Assembly (NCBI RefSeq): GCF_024498195.1
Contig: NZ_CP101824.1
Coordinates: 1,798,001-1,862,000, forward strand
Length of the DNA stretch: 64,000 nt
Direction of reading: 5' to 3'
DNA from: Halovivax cerinus
GTDB lineage: Archaea > Halobacteriota > Halobacteria > Halobacteriales > Natrialbaceae
In this document: positions 8,201 to 15,243 of the stretch, in pieces
How positions within the stretch are numbered: the stretch's first letter is position 1
Layout of the letters: every line of letters begins with the position of its first letter
The notes under the pieces: model-generated
Databases searched by the model: none
Told to the model about the DNA's origin: nothing
What the model saw: the letters and a program-made list of their open reading frames with translations, nothing else
Translations under genes and position numbers: made by a program

Positions 8201-9268
8201 GGTTTCCTGTGTGTTCAGGTACTGCTTGAGTGCTAGGCGGAAAATGTCAATAACGGTACGAGGGCCATTACTGAGATCGTTTCGAGAGCAGACTTCACCA
8301 GTGGCTGTGAGAGCGTGATTGCTGATGACATCGTATTGTCGGTTGGAGAAGCCGAAACGGTCAGCGTAGCGACTCCAGAGCTCCGCGGGGAATTCACGAC
8401 CATAGACCGTCTGAAGATTCAGAACGAGGTTATCTCGTTGGAGACGGTTCAGAATGTCTTCGGCCCGAGAGTCGAACGTGCTCTTCGTCTTCTCGGGCAT
8501 GGAGATGAACAGGCCGAATTCATCTCTGATTTGAGCGCCTGAGTGGAGTCCGAACACCAGCTGCCGGAAGCGCGACTCAGCGTCTTTCTGGTTGTCAGCA
8601 CTATTGAGATACTCTTGGAATTCGTCACCGACGACGACCAGGGCGTCAAACCCAGCGTCACGCGCAAGCTCGGTGCACTCATCGAAGAAGTCAATGAGTG
8701 TGTCCGCATTGATACTGAGGTCCAGATTGTTCTCCTGTTCCATCTCCTCAAACATCTGGACTAGCTTGTCAAAATCTAGGTCGTGCTGATCCTGCTTCTG
8801 TTTGGCTACCGTCTGAAGTTCCTGTTGAAGGAAACGTTCATGAATGTCGTCGACATCATCGACGTATCCTGGTGCCTTGTTCTCAAACTCGTATCGCATC
8901 CACCCATATGTGGCTCGCATGATGGCTGCGAACGAGTCCATCGTAAACGGCGGCACCGCAATTACATCCTGTTCACTCAGTGTGTTCCAGATACTTACCG
9001 CGGTACTGGTTTTCCCGTACCCATATGGGCCGTAGAGATAACCTTTGGCCGGGGAGTCTTGTTCAGCGACTTTCTCGTAAATTTCCTCCTCGAAGTCACT
9101 GGTGTCGCCGAGTGAAACGTGTGTGTTGGCGTACCGCCGGTACTCTTCTTCCACGGTCTCCGGTTCGGTTTCGAGGCTGCGTGCTTCGAAGGTGGAAATA
9201 ATCCCCTCGCTCTTGCGAACGAGGTCGAACAAGTCATCGACGTTCTCAGTCAGGGTTTGTGTGCTCAT
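5291..9268 (-). CDS. Very large P-loop ATPase with coiled coils (BrxC/PglY-like architecture)
   Basis: The 1325-residue protein has an N-terminal AAA-type ATPase with Walker A GPYGYGKT (about residues 80-87) and a Walker B strand Leu-Val-Val-Val-Gly-Asp-Glu-Phe (about 216-223). The middle is a long globular region; from about residue 830 on there are long charged helices predicted to be coiled coils, and the C-terminus is basic. Size, N-terminal ATPase and adjacency to a PglZ-like gene match the architecture of BrxC/PglY of BREX and Pgl, although motif-level homology cannot be shown by eye. Its ATG overlaps the stop of the small P-loop gene (9265-9268). It is the largest component of the candidate system. 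Confidence 0.85.
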   Translation of the reverse strand: MSTQTLTENVDDLFDLVRKSEGIISTFEARSLETEPETVEEEYRRYANTHVSLGDTSDFEEEIYEKVAEQDSPAKGYLYGPYGYGKTSTAVSIWNTLSEQDVIAVPPFTMDSFAAIMRATYGWMRYEFENKAPGYVDDVDDIHERFLQQELQTVAKQKQDQHDLDFDKLVQMFEEMEQENNLDLSINADTLIDFFDECTELARDAGFDALVVVGDEFQEYLNSADNQKDAESRFRQLVFGLHSGAQIRDEFGLFISMPEKTKSTFDSRAEDILNRLQRDNLVLNLQTVYGREFPAELWSRYADRFGFSNRQYDVISNHALTATGEVCSRNDLSNGPRTVIDIFRLALKQYLNTQETFTALNFAEAFFEGNVRYQGSSTKIQSAIGDALDHSAADTAAKETFLKLCAVFPVEGIPDKVVDEYGLNDAQNALSKKIHGEVIKVIADGYTLIDVTKRDGPEDVVQQLIRDFWREYSVGHGSAEYAVDALANKLLNEGIFEAKRGTLDGWTNGGSPLNEIQQTVYKDQFEGTFDTRFPKRRLNVAVSDNTKQNEIIGEHGSLGDYFGDPELAFNFVLTWESSDSQNNKTHIRKESDREFTFVLDGRESFDELPQGLDFLRDAMDPNAVTPFLMLALVQYLEDPSTELDAQQENRVESFQQSLLDQALKAMFDETLINNAPVTLRRSGKRAVKGLFTSAMENLYPDYHTVITSTQYKDMMQDYADFLASLDTISKRRGSDTLREPKENVAERFGLRKTSPFDGRIRKHYNDLLTVVNDGADDYEVRAELHPFEKEIFDRLETGSEDKLPLTQVEDMALEKGYRDEEIDVINQFMQARGIVGLNETADALIIQEADVSIGDVESALADARRLVNTIEELDPDRVPSGVPEKLDGLEAELEQTNPDASEKLEAMHVEAKYGIERLKEVGELLHSHHQSECDDVKTKAERKRRSLIPDHLEKEVAGGVQFVGGLNDARSELLAEFRGVKSDLSELIETLEDARRKHNSPTVKAASNLHQEVADARDRLDSIDSEIDELESYGDELKRWRTFTDKSANVKQDIKDYSRTFDEALDEEDDIEAFIAQIAERLVENPLDALMNREAFQERLSHIEESYQQRREQRRDVFDAKREKLKTILDEATEGGTVGLRSATFDVKQPDESRRHLLEDFKSEYRSQVLDNAEGKLENARNEIEYAQIVGVEADTDADPDRVAEEIEQVQATHRSLRTSLSRFDFEDIGDDTDLAEEGNDLITKANELADQARKFRSQSQPDDDVVQDLLRRVENNRGADFKELLMEYHDDGDNIEVDELLDRMEQLFKLNQIDIKITQRRGRR

Positions 9269-9741
9269 TGTTGGATCGGGGATGGTGCAGTATCAAGGTC
9301 CAAGCCAAGGTCTGCCCAGTTGGACGCGATCTCGGAGTAGTGTTCTTCTGCCGGACTTAATTCGACGCGAGGATACACTTCCTCGGCAGGGCGTTCGGTC
9401 ACATAGACGATCGTTGCCAAGCCGTTGATACTGGCGTGGTTGCGGAGTTTTCGTGTTGCGCGACGATCAGGGTTACCGTGGTCGTAGATGGTGGTGGGTG
9501 TGTTTGCATTGTCTGGAAGGGCTTGGTAGTAGGCCCAGTCGGAATCCTGCTGAAGAACCCAACACAGGAACGTTTTTCCGGCGTGTTGTGGGCCGTGCAG
9601 GTTGATGAACTTTGCATCATCTTCGCGGTGATCCTTGATAGCTGTCAGTGCCGCTTCCTGCGCATCAGTGAGCAGCTCACCACTGGCGGCTTGTTTGAGT
9701 GTGTTCATGCGTGTGAGGATTGTGGCATTAGGCGAGGTCAT
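9265..9741 (-). CDS. Small P-loop protein
   Basis: 158 aa with a clear Walker A, GPQHAGKT, at residues 50-57, followed by a short Rossmann-like core and no recognisable Walker B acid pair. Two starts are possible: the listed ATG (14-nt overlap with the upstream gene) or Met12 at 9708, which gives a clean 19-nt gap. It is sandwiched between the helical protein and the 1325-aa ATPase, as a switch or loader for the latter might be. Specific role unknown. Confidence 0.75.
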   Translation of the reverse strand: MTSPNATILTRMNTLKQAASGELLTDAQEAALTAIKDHREDDAKFINLHGPQHAGKTFLCWVLQQDSDWAYYQALPDNANTPTTIYDHGNPDRRATRKLRNHASINGLATIVYVTERPAEEVYPRVELSPAEEHYSEIASNWADLGLDLDTAPSPIQQ

Positions 9742-10552
9742 TGATTTCCACCGGGTCTGTCAGTCTGACCCTGAGTTGGTAATCTGATTGAATTGAGAGC
9801 CGTGCGTCCATTGACGCGACATGCTCAATAACATCTGTAACACTCTCTTCTTGGAGCAGCAGGATGGTGCAGACCGAGTCGATAGCGTCTCCTGTTAATT
9901 CCAGCAGATCGCCGTAGCCGATGGTTTCTGAAACAATATCCGTCCGGTAAAGGTGGTCAATAGTGGCCAAGACGACCTCCTTTTGAGCGAACGAACGAAG
10001 GGTGACTTCACCATCTTGGTAAACTGAAGGATCCAACAGTTCAATGAATCGTCGATAGTTGGTGAGGCTGGTATTACTGAGTGGGCCGTGGTCATTAAGA
10101 GCTTCATCAGGTGCGCCGTCAGCCTCTTCCATCACTGCCTCAACAACTTCCTGCTTGACATTGGTGAAGTCGGCCGGTGCACGACGGCGGAATTCGTCAC
10201 AAATGTGGTAATACGACCACGAGATGGCGCGGTCTGGGCTAGGATCTCGGTGATAGGCAGTAGCGTATGTGAAATGTAGCAGTTCGTAGAAAAGTTGTTC
10301 GTTGTATAGAAGGACTTCAACAACATCCCGGCCATAATCTGTGAGTTTCTGCCGGTTTTGATCGTTAACGAGGCCCAGTTTGGACAGAGTCGTTTCCATG
10401 TTCTTGGTGTTAACCAGATCGATCCCTGTTTCCTGATAGACATCATCCATCACGCCATTGAGTGAGGAGTAGGTACGCCTGTCGACGAAATCCAGGTAGT
10501 GCTTGATGACCTCGGGCCGATCTGAGGCACCTTCGATATGGAGCTTTGCCAT
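9728..10552 (-). CDS. Unknown 274-aa helical protein, possibly winged-helix
   Basis: Mostly alpha-helical with short beta pairs. Residues about 20-80 alternate helices with a Lys-Leu-Gly-Leu-Val turn and an Asp-Tyr-Gly-Arg strand, as in winged-helix domains. A Tyr- and Trp-rich central segment around residues 85-125 follows. I cannot assign a family. It starts 2 nt after the transglycosylase stop and overlaps the small P-loop gene, so it is an integral operon member and probably a DNA-binding or specificity subunit. That role is inferred only from context. Confidence 0.75.
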   Translation of the reverse strand: MAKLHIEGASDRPEVIKHYLDFVDRRTYSSLNGVMDDVYQETGIDLVNTKNMETTLSKLGLVNDQNRQKLTDYGRDVVEVLLYNEQLFYELLHFTYATAYHRDPSPDRAISWSYYHICDEFRRRAPADFTNVKQEVVEAVMEEADGAPDEALNDHGPLSNTSLTNYRRFIELLDPSVYQDGEVTLRSFAQKEVVLATIDHLYRTDIVSETIGYGDLLELTGDAIDSVCTILLLQEESVTDVIEHVASMDARLSIQSDYQLRVRLTDPVEINDLA

Positions 10553-10554
10553 GG

Positions 10555-11595
10555 CTAGATGCTGACCTTCTTTTTATTGGGTGATGTGACTTTCTTCAGA
10601 CGGCGTCGATACGTAGACTTTTCATCCATAGCCTCTAGAATCTCTTCACGAGTCATATCTTCGACTTTATTAGTCATATCTTGGATGACAATGAGATTGT
10701 GCATGACCCGATTCCAGCGGGAGGAACTGAGCTGTGACATTTCCTCACAGAACGGACACTCATGGCCGGTTTCTGCCTTGAGGTGCGGTAGTTCATCTTT
10801 AGTTAGCACTTTTCCGCTGCGGTTTTTCCGATGTGAGGCGTTGTACCGGCTCTTGAAAGGGAAGAACACGTTTCCGTACCCGCTGGAACGCATCCAACTG
10901 GTGGTGTCGAAACTATCGACACCAGCATGATACAGGAGTGGGATGCTCGTTGGCCCACCGACCCCGAATGCGTGAACGCTGAGTCCGGCCTCATGCGCCT
11001 GTTGTACTGCCCATTCAAGATGATAATAGGCTTCGGTGGTGAGCATGTTGACACCGTTGCTAACACCGCTTGTGCCGAAGCTCCCGAAGCCCACATGCTG
11101 GAGCCCATCAAGTGAGGCGTATTTATTCAGGCAGTGTTGAAGTTGATCCTGTGTGTGACCCTGAACGACCGCGAGGGCGCGCGACTGAAGCGCATCAGGC
11201 ATCTGCCTGTAGAACAACGCAGAGATATCCGCGGTTTGCTTTACCTTCTGTTCGACAACATCTGGCGAGTCCTGTGAGACAGGAACATTATCAGGGAGGA
11301 CGTAGCGATGCCCCCAGTGGTTGTCGGCGTAGAAGTCGTGCAGATATGCTTGTAAATCGTCAAATGTATTATTACCAACCTGAACTTCGTAGCCACCGGA
11401 ATCGAACATGATGTTGATGCCGAGGTGGTCATTCAGATTTCGAATAGTTTGATGTGCTTCCTCGCCACCTGAAATAGGAGTAAACATGATATTTTCCAGC
11501 GGCTCAAGTGACCCATAGCCATCTTCCAGTTTGGAGAAGGTCTTTCGCATTGAGCTTGGTGAGACGCTCAGGGCAGCGTAAAAAGTGAATGTCAT
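10555..11595 (-). CDS. DpdA-like guanine (7-deazaguanine) transglycosylase
   Basis: 346 aa of the tRNA-guanine transglycosylase fold. Visible features are Asp-Ser-Gly-Gly-Tyr (residues 65-69; DSGGF in TGT), Gly-Val-Gly-Gly-Pro (211-215), the nucleophile region Val-Asp-Ser-Phe-Asp (226-230; cf. VDMFD) and a metal site with Cys280, Cys283 and His299-Asn300. It has no PUA domain, so a tRNA role is less likely. DpdA enzymes of this family exchange guanine in DNA for preQ0-derived bases. It overlaps a QueF gene by ATGA (11592-11595), which matches a DNA 7-deazaguanine pathway fed by preQ0 from the host's archaeosine pathway. No queC, queD, queE or folE lies in the window. Confidence 0.85.
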   Translation of the reverse strand: MTFTFYAALSVSPSSMRKTFSKLEDGYGSLEPLENIMFTPISGGEEAHQTIRNLNDHLGINIMFDSGGYEVQVGNNTFDDLQAYLHDFYADNHWGHRYVLPDNVPVSQDSPDVVEQKVKQTADISALFYRQMPDALQSRALAVVQGHTQDQLQHCLNKYASLDGLQHVGFGSFGTSGVSNGVNMLTTEAYYHLEWAVQQAHEAGLSVHAFGVGGPTSIPLLYHAGVDSFDTTSWMRSSGYGNVFFPFKSRYNASHRKNRSGKVLTKDELPHLKAETGHECPFCEEMSQLSSSRWNRVMHNLIVIQDMTNKVEDMTREEILEAMDEKSTYRRRLKKVTSPNKKKVSI

Positions 11596-12020
11596 CGTTC
11601 AGATGGAATCCGTGATAGATCGTCTGCTCTGCTTTGGCGACTCTCAGGAATGTCATCCGTTAGTTCACCGTAGTCAACTGTGACGTCGGTGGTGATGCCG
11701 CCACGCGTGTTGAACTGGCCAGTGACTCGCATCCACCGTGGGCTGGACACTTCCACCAGATCCGTGAGAATTTGGTTGACAGCTGGTTCGTGGTAGATTT
11801 CGACGTTTCGATACGATCCGAGGTAAAGCTTGAGCGATTTGAGTTCTACGATGACTTCATCGGGCACATATTCGATGATGATTGTACCAAAGTCTGGTTG
11901 TGATGGCTTCTCAGGGCAGAGACACGTGAATTCTGGTGCGACAACCTCAATACGTGTGTTCCGTTTAGGATACTCATTCGAGATTGCGCTCAAATGGGTT
12001 GGGTCAATTTCGTCGTTCAT
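11592..12020 (-). CDS. queF: QueF-type 7-cyano-7-deazaguanine (preQ0) reductase
   Basis: 142 aa, T-fold family. Catalytic elements are all present: Glu-Phe-Thr-Cys-Leu-Cys-Pro (nucleophile Cys35), Gln-Pro-Asp (Asp43), the NADPH motif Glu-Leu-Lys-Ser-Leu-Lys (59-64) and the substrate-binding His77-Glu78 pair. There is one extra residue between Cys and Asp compared with bacterial QueF. The known reaction reduces the preQ0 nitrile to the aminomethyl group of preQ1. Haloarchaea make archaeosine rather than queuosine, so a QueF here is out of place for tRNA and fits modification of DNA by the adjacent DpdA-like enzyme. It is the first gene of the eight-gene operon. Confidence 0.88.
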   Translation of the reverse strand: MNDEIDPTHLSAISNEYPKRNTRIEVVAPEFTCLCPEKPSQPDFGTIIIEYVPDEVIVELKSLKLYLGSYRNVEIYHEPAVNQILTDLVEVSSPRWMRVTGQFNTRGGITTDVTVDYGELTDDIPESRQSRADDLSRIPSER

Positions 12021-12748
12021 ATTAGCGTTGTTGTCTGTTTGTTAGCCGGTGGTGCAGCTTCCTGGTGAGTAACGTAGTCTCACTCATTCAGTTCTGGATT
12101 ATTCTTAGACTAAACCGGTATCCTGTTGGGAATGTCGGAGTTCGTGAAGGCGCACACATTCCAGTTCAATGGAAGGATACTAACGGGCCATTTATAATTC
12201 CATTGGCCAGTAATCACTATTGACGCTCTGAATCAAGATTCAAAATTGATTTTAATTAGATATGGAATAAAAAGTTAGAATTTAGAAGCCTGATGGTTCC
12301 TGTATAACTACAGCAATAGATACAATCCCTCCGAGACGACCTGCGGCCGTTCGTCGAAACTGTCTTTTCGTAGAGTGATTAGCATCACAACTGCAGTCAG
12401 ACGGCTCTCTGTACAACAATCAGAGGATGCCCGAAATATGCTTCTCCGTCGTAAAGCGTTCGCATGGCGGGGAATGCAAGCGTAAGCTTCGTACCGTAAA
12501 TTTTGAGAATGCGTGCTCAGATTTGCCGTTTTAAATATTAAACAAGTTTGTTCAGCACTATGCACCCACTGCTGACTCTCTACTCAACCAAGTACTCCGA
12601 TCATTTAGAAATAGACCTTATAAACCCAAATGACTCGTAATGACTAATGTTATCGAGTCAGTCATCTTTGACCGTTTCCTGTCATGGTCTGGTCTCGCGG
12701 ATTTGAATCTCGAAATATGTATGAGGTTTGGCTACACACCAGAGAGCC
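12021..12748. other. AT-rich intergenic region between the two QueF-fold genes
   Basis: About 730 bp without a convincing gene; the only frame over 80 codons (12308-12565, minus) looks like chance. It should hold the divergent promoters. A TATA-like stretch near 12708-12718 lies 35 nt before the ATG at 12749; none is clear for the minus operon at 12020. Several A/T runs (12190-12290, 12525-12545) are present. The segment at about 12686-12706 resembles a tRNA T-arm and is discussed under rejected items. Confidence 0.5.
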
Positions 12749-13135
12749 ATGTGTGCAGAATCCTTGACGGATGATCGACGTGAAGACGTTTTGGATGGGT
12801 TTGAGGCACCCGAATCAGATGCAAATCAGGTGTATACATTTAATTCATCGGAGTTGACTGCTCTTTGTCCCTTTGATTTTGGCGGTCCGGATTACTACGA
12901 ATTCACCCTTCGGTACATTCCAGATAAAATGTGTGTTGAGAGCAAGAGCCTAAAACAGTATCTTGAGTCTTTCCGAGATGTGGAGATTACGGGTGAAGAA
13001 ATTGGGGCGGAGATGTACGATGCATTTGACCAACTGTTGGATCCGAAATCCATATACCTCCGTCTTGAACAGGCCCGTCGTGGCGGTATCGAAGAAACTG
13101 TCGAGTACGGCGATCGGTCATTATCACCGAATTAG
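12749..13135 (+). CDS. QueF-fold protein with altered active site (QueF-like/amidinotransferase-type candidate)
   Basis: 128 aa from the ATG at 12749; a TTG at 12728 is less likely. It has Leu-Cys-Pro (Cys40), Gly-Pro-Asp (Asp48), the Glu-Ser-Lys-Ser-Leu-Lys motif (64-69) and a Glu at 83 aligned with the QueF substrate-binding Glu. The preceding His of the His-Glu pair is replaced by Gly (Gly82). Loss of that residue with Cys and Asp kept recalls QueF-like enzymes that act on preQ0 without the normal reduction. It lies divergent from the operon carrying the canonical QueF. It may act on the modified base or on a different precursor; this is inference. Confidence 0.75.
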   Translation: MCAESLTDDRREDVLDGFEAPESDANQVYTFNSSELTALCPFDFGGPDYYEFTLRYIPDKMCVESKSLKQYLESFRDVEITGEEIGAEMYDAFDQLLDPKSIYLRLEQARRGGIEETVEYGDRSLSPN

Positions 13136-13277
13136 ACCTCAGAAAGAGCGGTTCATTCTCAAGCTGACTACAAGCATATGATAATTAAATGACCGTTATC
13201 GCCATTGCTATAGAATTTTCCTATGGTAGTTTGGGCGAGTATGAACTGTTTCAATAGTCCCTAGTTGTCAACTGAAG

Positions 13278-13643
13278 CTATATTTCAATACTTACTGGGT
13301 AAGGTACTTTGACGGTGTCTTTGCCTAGTGAGAGTGCTTTGTATGTTTCCCCAAATCGGTCCTGTACGATCATCGTCGTTGAACGATCTTTCATACGGAA
13401 GATGCCATAATGGGTGTAGGTATCCGTGTTTAATGCTTGGAGATCAACAGGAGGGGAATCATCTAATGATCCGATCTCAGTTACTTTCCCCTCATCAATG
13501 GTCGGTTCCTGACTTTTTAGAAATTTGAGTTGATATACTTTCTCCCCAGATTTACCGTCTCTTTGCTTTTCATCAGGAGATCTTTTCGAGTCAATATCAC
13601 TCAAAGACAAACCACTCTCATGTTGATCATCTCGTTCACTCAT
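13278..13643 (-). CDS. Unknown 121-aa protein
   Basis: The first 35 residues are charged and disordered (Ser/Asp/Lys-rich); the remainder alternates short beta strands, suggesting a small beta-rich domain. The ATG at 13643 is supported by a TATA-like TTAATATA about 27 nt upstream. It is convergent with the QueF-fold gene and divergent from the 14091 gene. No family recognised; it could be an accessory part of either neighbour. Confidence 0.6.
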   Translation of the reverse strand: MSERDDQHESGLSLSDIDSKRSPDEKQRDGKSGEKVYQLKFLKSQEPTIDEGKVTEIGSLDDSPPVDLQALNTDTYTHYGIFRMKDRSTTMIVQDRFGETYKALSLGKDTVKVPYPVSIEI

Positions 13644-14090
13644 TCCTCATCACCCATTCTATCGTTTAGTATATTAATAGTCTTGGACATCGAGCACTAC
13701 ATATAGTTGGAAGGTTTCGCGCCGGAACTCTGTTACACTCAGTCCTGCAGATTCCGTTATCCGCTGGCCGAAGATAGATAATTCCTCATAATAATTATTT
13801 CTGCTCCAACTGAAGCACTAATGCGGTCCAGTTGAAAGCGAGTTGTACTAGGTTGGGTTACTCACCAAACGGGGTGTGCAACTCTATCGAATTAGTCCTA
13901 CAAAGCCAACTGGCGATTGCAGCGGCGGGTCCGATAATGAAAGAATGAATGAAGATCTACTGCCAAGGTATAAAGGGTTGGAAGGGATTTTACTGAATAC
14001 AGACAGCACGACACTTTTAAATTGCTTTTGGTTATTAACTTGAAAAATAGAAGGTATCTGGAGAATAATGGTCTCAATCCATACCGTTCC
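13644..14090. other. Intergenic region with divergent promoters
   Basis: About 450 bp, AT-rich, no supported gene. It contains the TATA-like box of the minus gene (near 13665-13672) and TTTTAAA near 14015-14021, which may drive the plus gene at 14091 with a leader of roughly 50 nt. Nothing else stands out. Confidence 0.45.
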
Positions 14091-15152
14091 ATGACCAACT
14101 ATCCCTCTGAATCCTCACTGGTGGTGAACGCCACCCAACAGCAGTTGTCGCAAAGCCCGTTCACTGCTGGGGTCGCAATAGCACCTTCTCAGCGCGAAGA
14201 GGCAGAAGGCGGCTACGATATTGCGTTCGAAACTGCCAGCCGACTTGAACTCCAGTACAAGGCTGTCTACAGCGAGATTGGTGACAGGATGTTTCGGCGT
14301 GGACTCACTTTGGACGCTGCGAAATTCCCATTCGACGGATCACAAGCGAAATCCCTCCTCGCTCGGCAAACGGGTCCAGGTACAGCTTTTTACGCGCTAC
14401 CGGTTGTTACTGATGTCTCCGGCCTCGGTGACGTTCTCGGTGCAACCGTATTTCTTGATGTGGTCGGTTTGTGGAACCTGCCCAAAGCTCCGGGAGATTT
14501 ACAGGAGTACACGGCGTTTTGGGTACCCGTTAACAACGGTACGCCGACATTCTCCGAGGTGTATCTTAAAGATGGTGGGGTGTCACGTTATTCCAGGCCC
14601 CGAGCGTATGACCGTGTCGAGGGGCAGTATCTCTACACTTGGTCAGAAATCAAACGGCTGACGGGTGCAACCATGATTGGAGTACCCATTCGTACCGATG
14701 GTGAAACACAAACAACGGCAGGGTATCTGGACCTAGTATCATTCGAACGTCAGCTATTGCACTCTAAACTCCGTGAGTTGACTCTTGACGACCCAAGATC
14801 GGAAGAAACCGAGGAATGGGATCTCATCTCCGCTGTAAGTAGTGAGATCGGTCTGCGGAACATCCAGGTTGGCGAAACGGTAGCTCAGACCAGGCCAGAA
14901 AGGACCGAACTCCCGTCAGAAGTGCGGGAACTGCTTAACAACCATCGATATCTGCTGGATCCGAAGTTCGACATTGAACGGCAACAAAAAGCAGTGGAAG
15001 CCGCGCTCGTCAGCGGGTCGGACGAGGAAGGGATAGAAATTGATTATGCGGGTCTGGACCCGCGTCAGGGATCACGGCATCGCCAATATCGGTTCCTCAC
15101 CTCGGGCGAACAGACTGACGAGGTGCTTACAGTTCCGATCGGATTCGCGTAA
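14091..15152 (+). CDS. Unknown 353-aa protein
   Basis: The start is set at the ATG at 14091; the frame extends upstream to a TTG at 14022, but that part is not protein-like. The product is soluble, with a mixed alpha/beta N-terminal two thirds and an acidic C-terminal third (Glu/Asp-rich with an Arg-Gln-Gln-Lys helix). I see no transmembrane segment, nucleotide-binding motif or metal cluster. It lies 91 bp before the end of the convergent GmrSD-type gene and may be unrelated to it. Function unknown. Confidence 0.65.
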   Translation: MTNYPSESSLVVNATQQQLSQSPFTAGVAIAPSQREEAEGGYDIAFETASRLELQYKAVYSEIGDRMFRRGLTLDAAKFPFDGSQAKSLLARQTGPGTAFYALPVVTDVSGLGDVLGATVFLDVVGLWNLPKAPGDLQEYTAFWVPVNNGTPTFSEVYLKDGGVSRYSRPRAYDRVEGQYLYTWSEIKRLTGATMIGVPIRTDGETQTTAGYLDLVSFERQLLHSKLRELTLDDPRSEETEEWDLISAVSSEIGLRNIQVGETVAQTRPERTELPSEVRELLNNHRYLLDPKFDIERQQKAVEAALVSGSDEEGIEIDYAGLDPRQGSRHRQYRFLTSGEQTDEVLTVPIGFA

Positions 15153-15243
15153 GAACGTGGCCTAATAGGAAGTTCCGATCTACTGTAACCAGTATTTCTA
15201 AATAGGTGACGGATGTTAGTCGGTGTAGATATCTATGTTCGCT

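Noticed and set aside
4179-9268. Calling the locus a standard BREX system.
   Set aside because: No PglX methyltransferase, BrxA, BrxB or BrxL is seen; only PglZ-like and a BrxC-like architecture are present.
12308-12565. 85-codon minus-strand frame in the QueF intergenic region.
   Set aside because: Poor haloarchaeal composition (Cys/Arg-rich, few acidic residues), no start signal.
12684-12710. A CGGATTTGAATCTCG stretch that resembles a tRNA T-arm, considered as a second attachment site.
   Set aside because: Only about 10 bases match the tRNA-Phe end and the T stem does not pair; likely chance.
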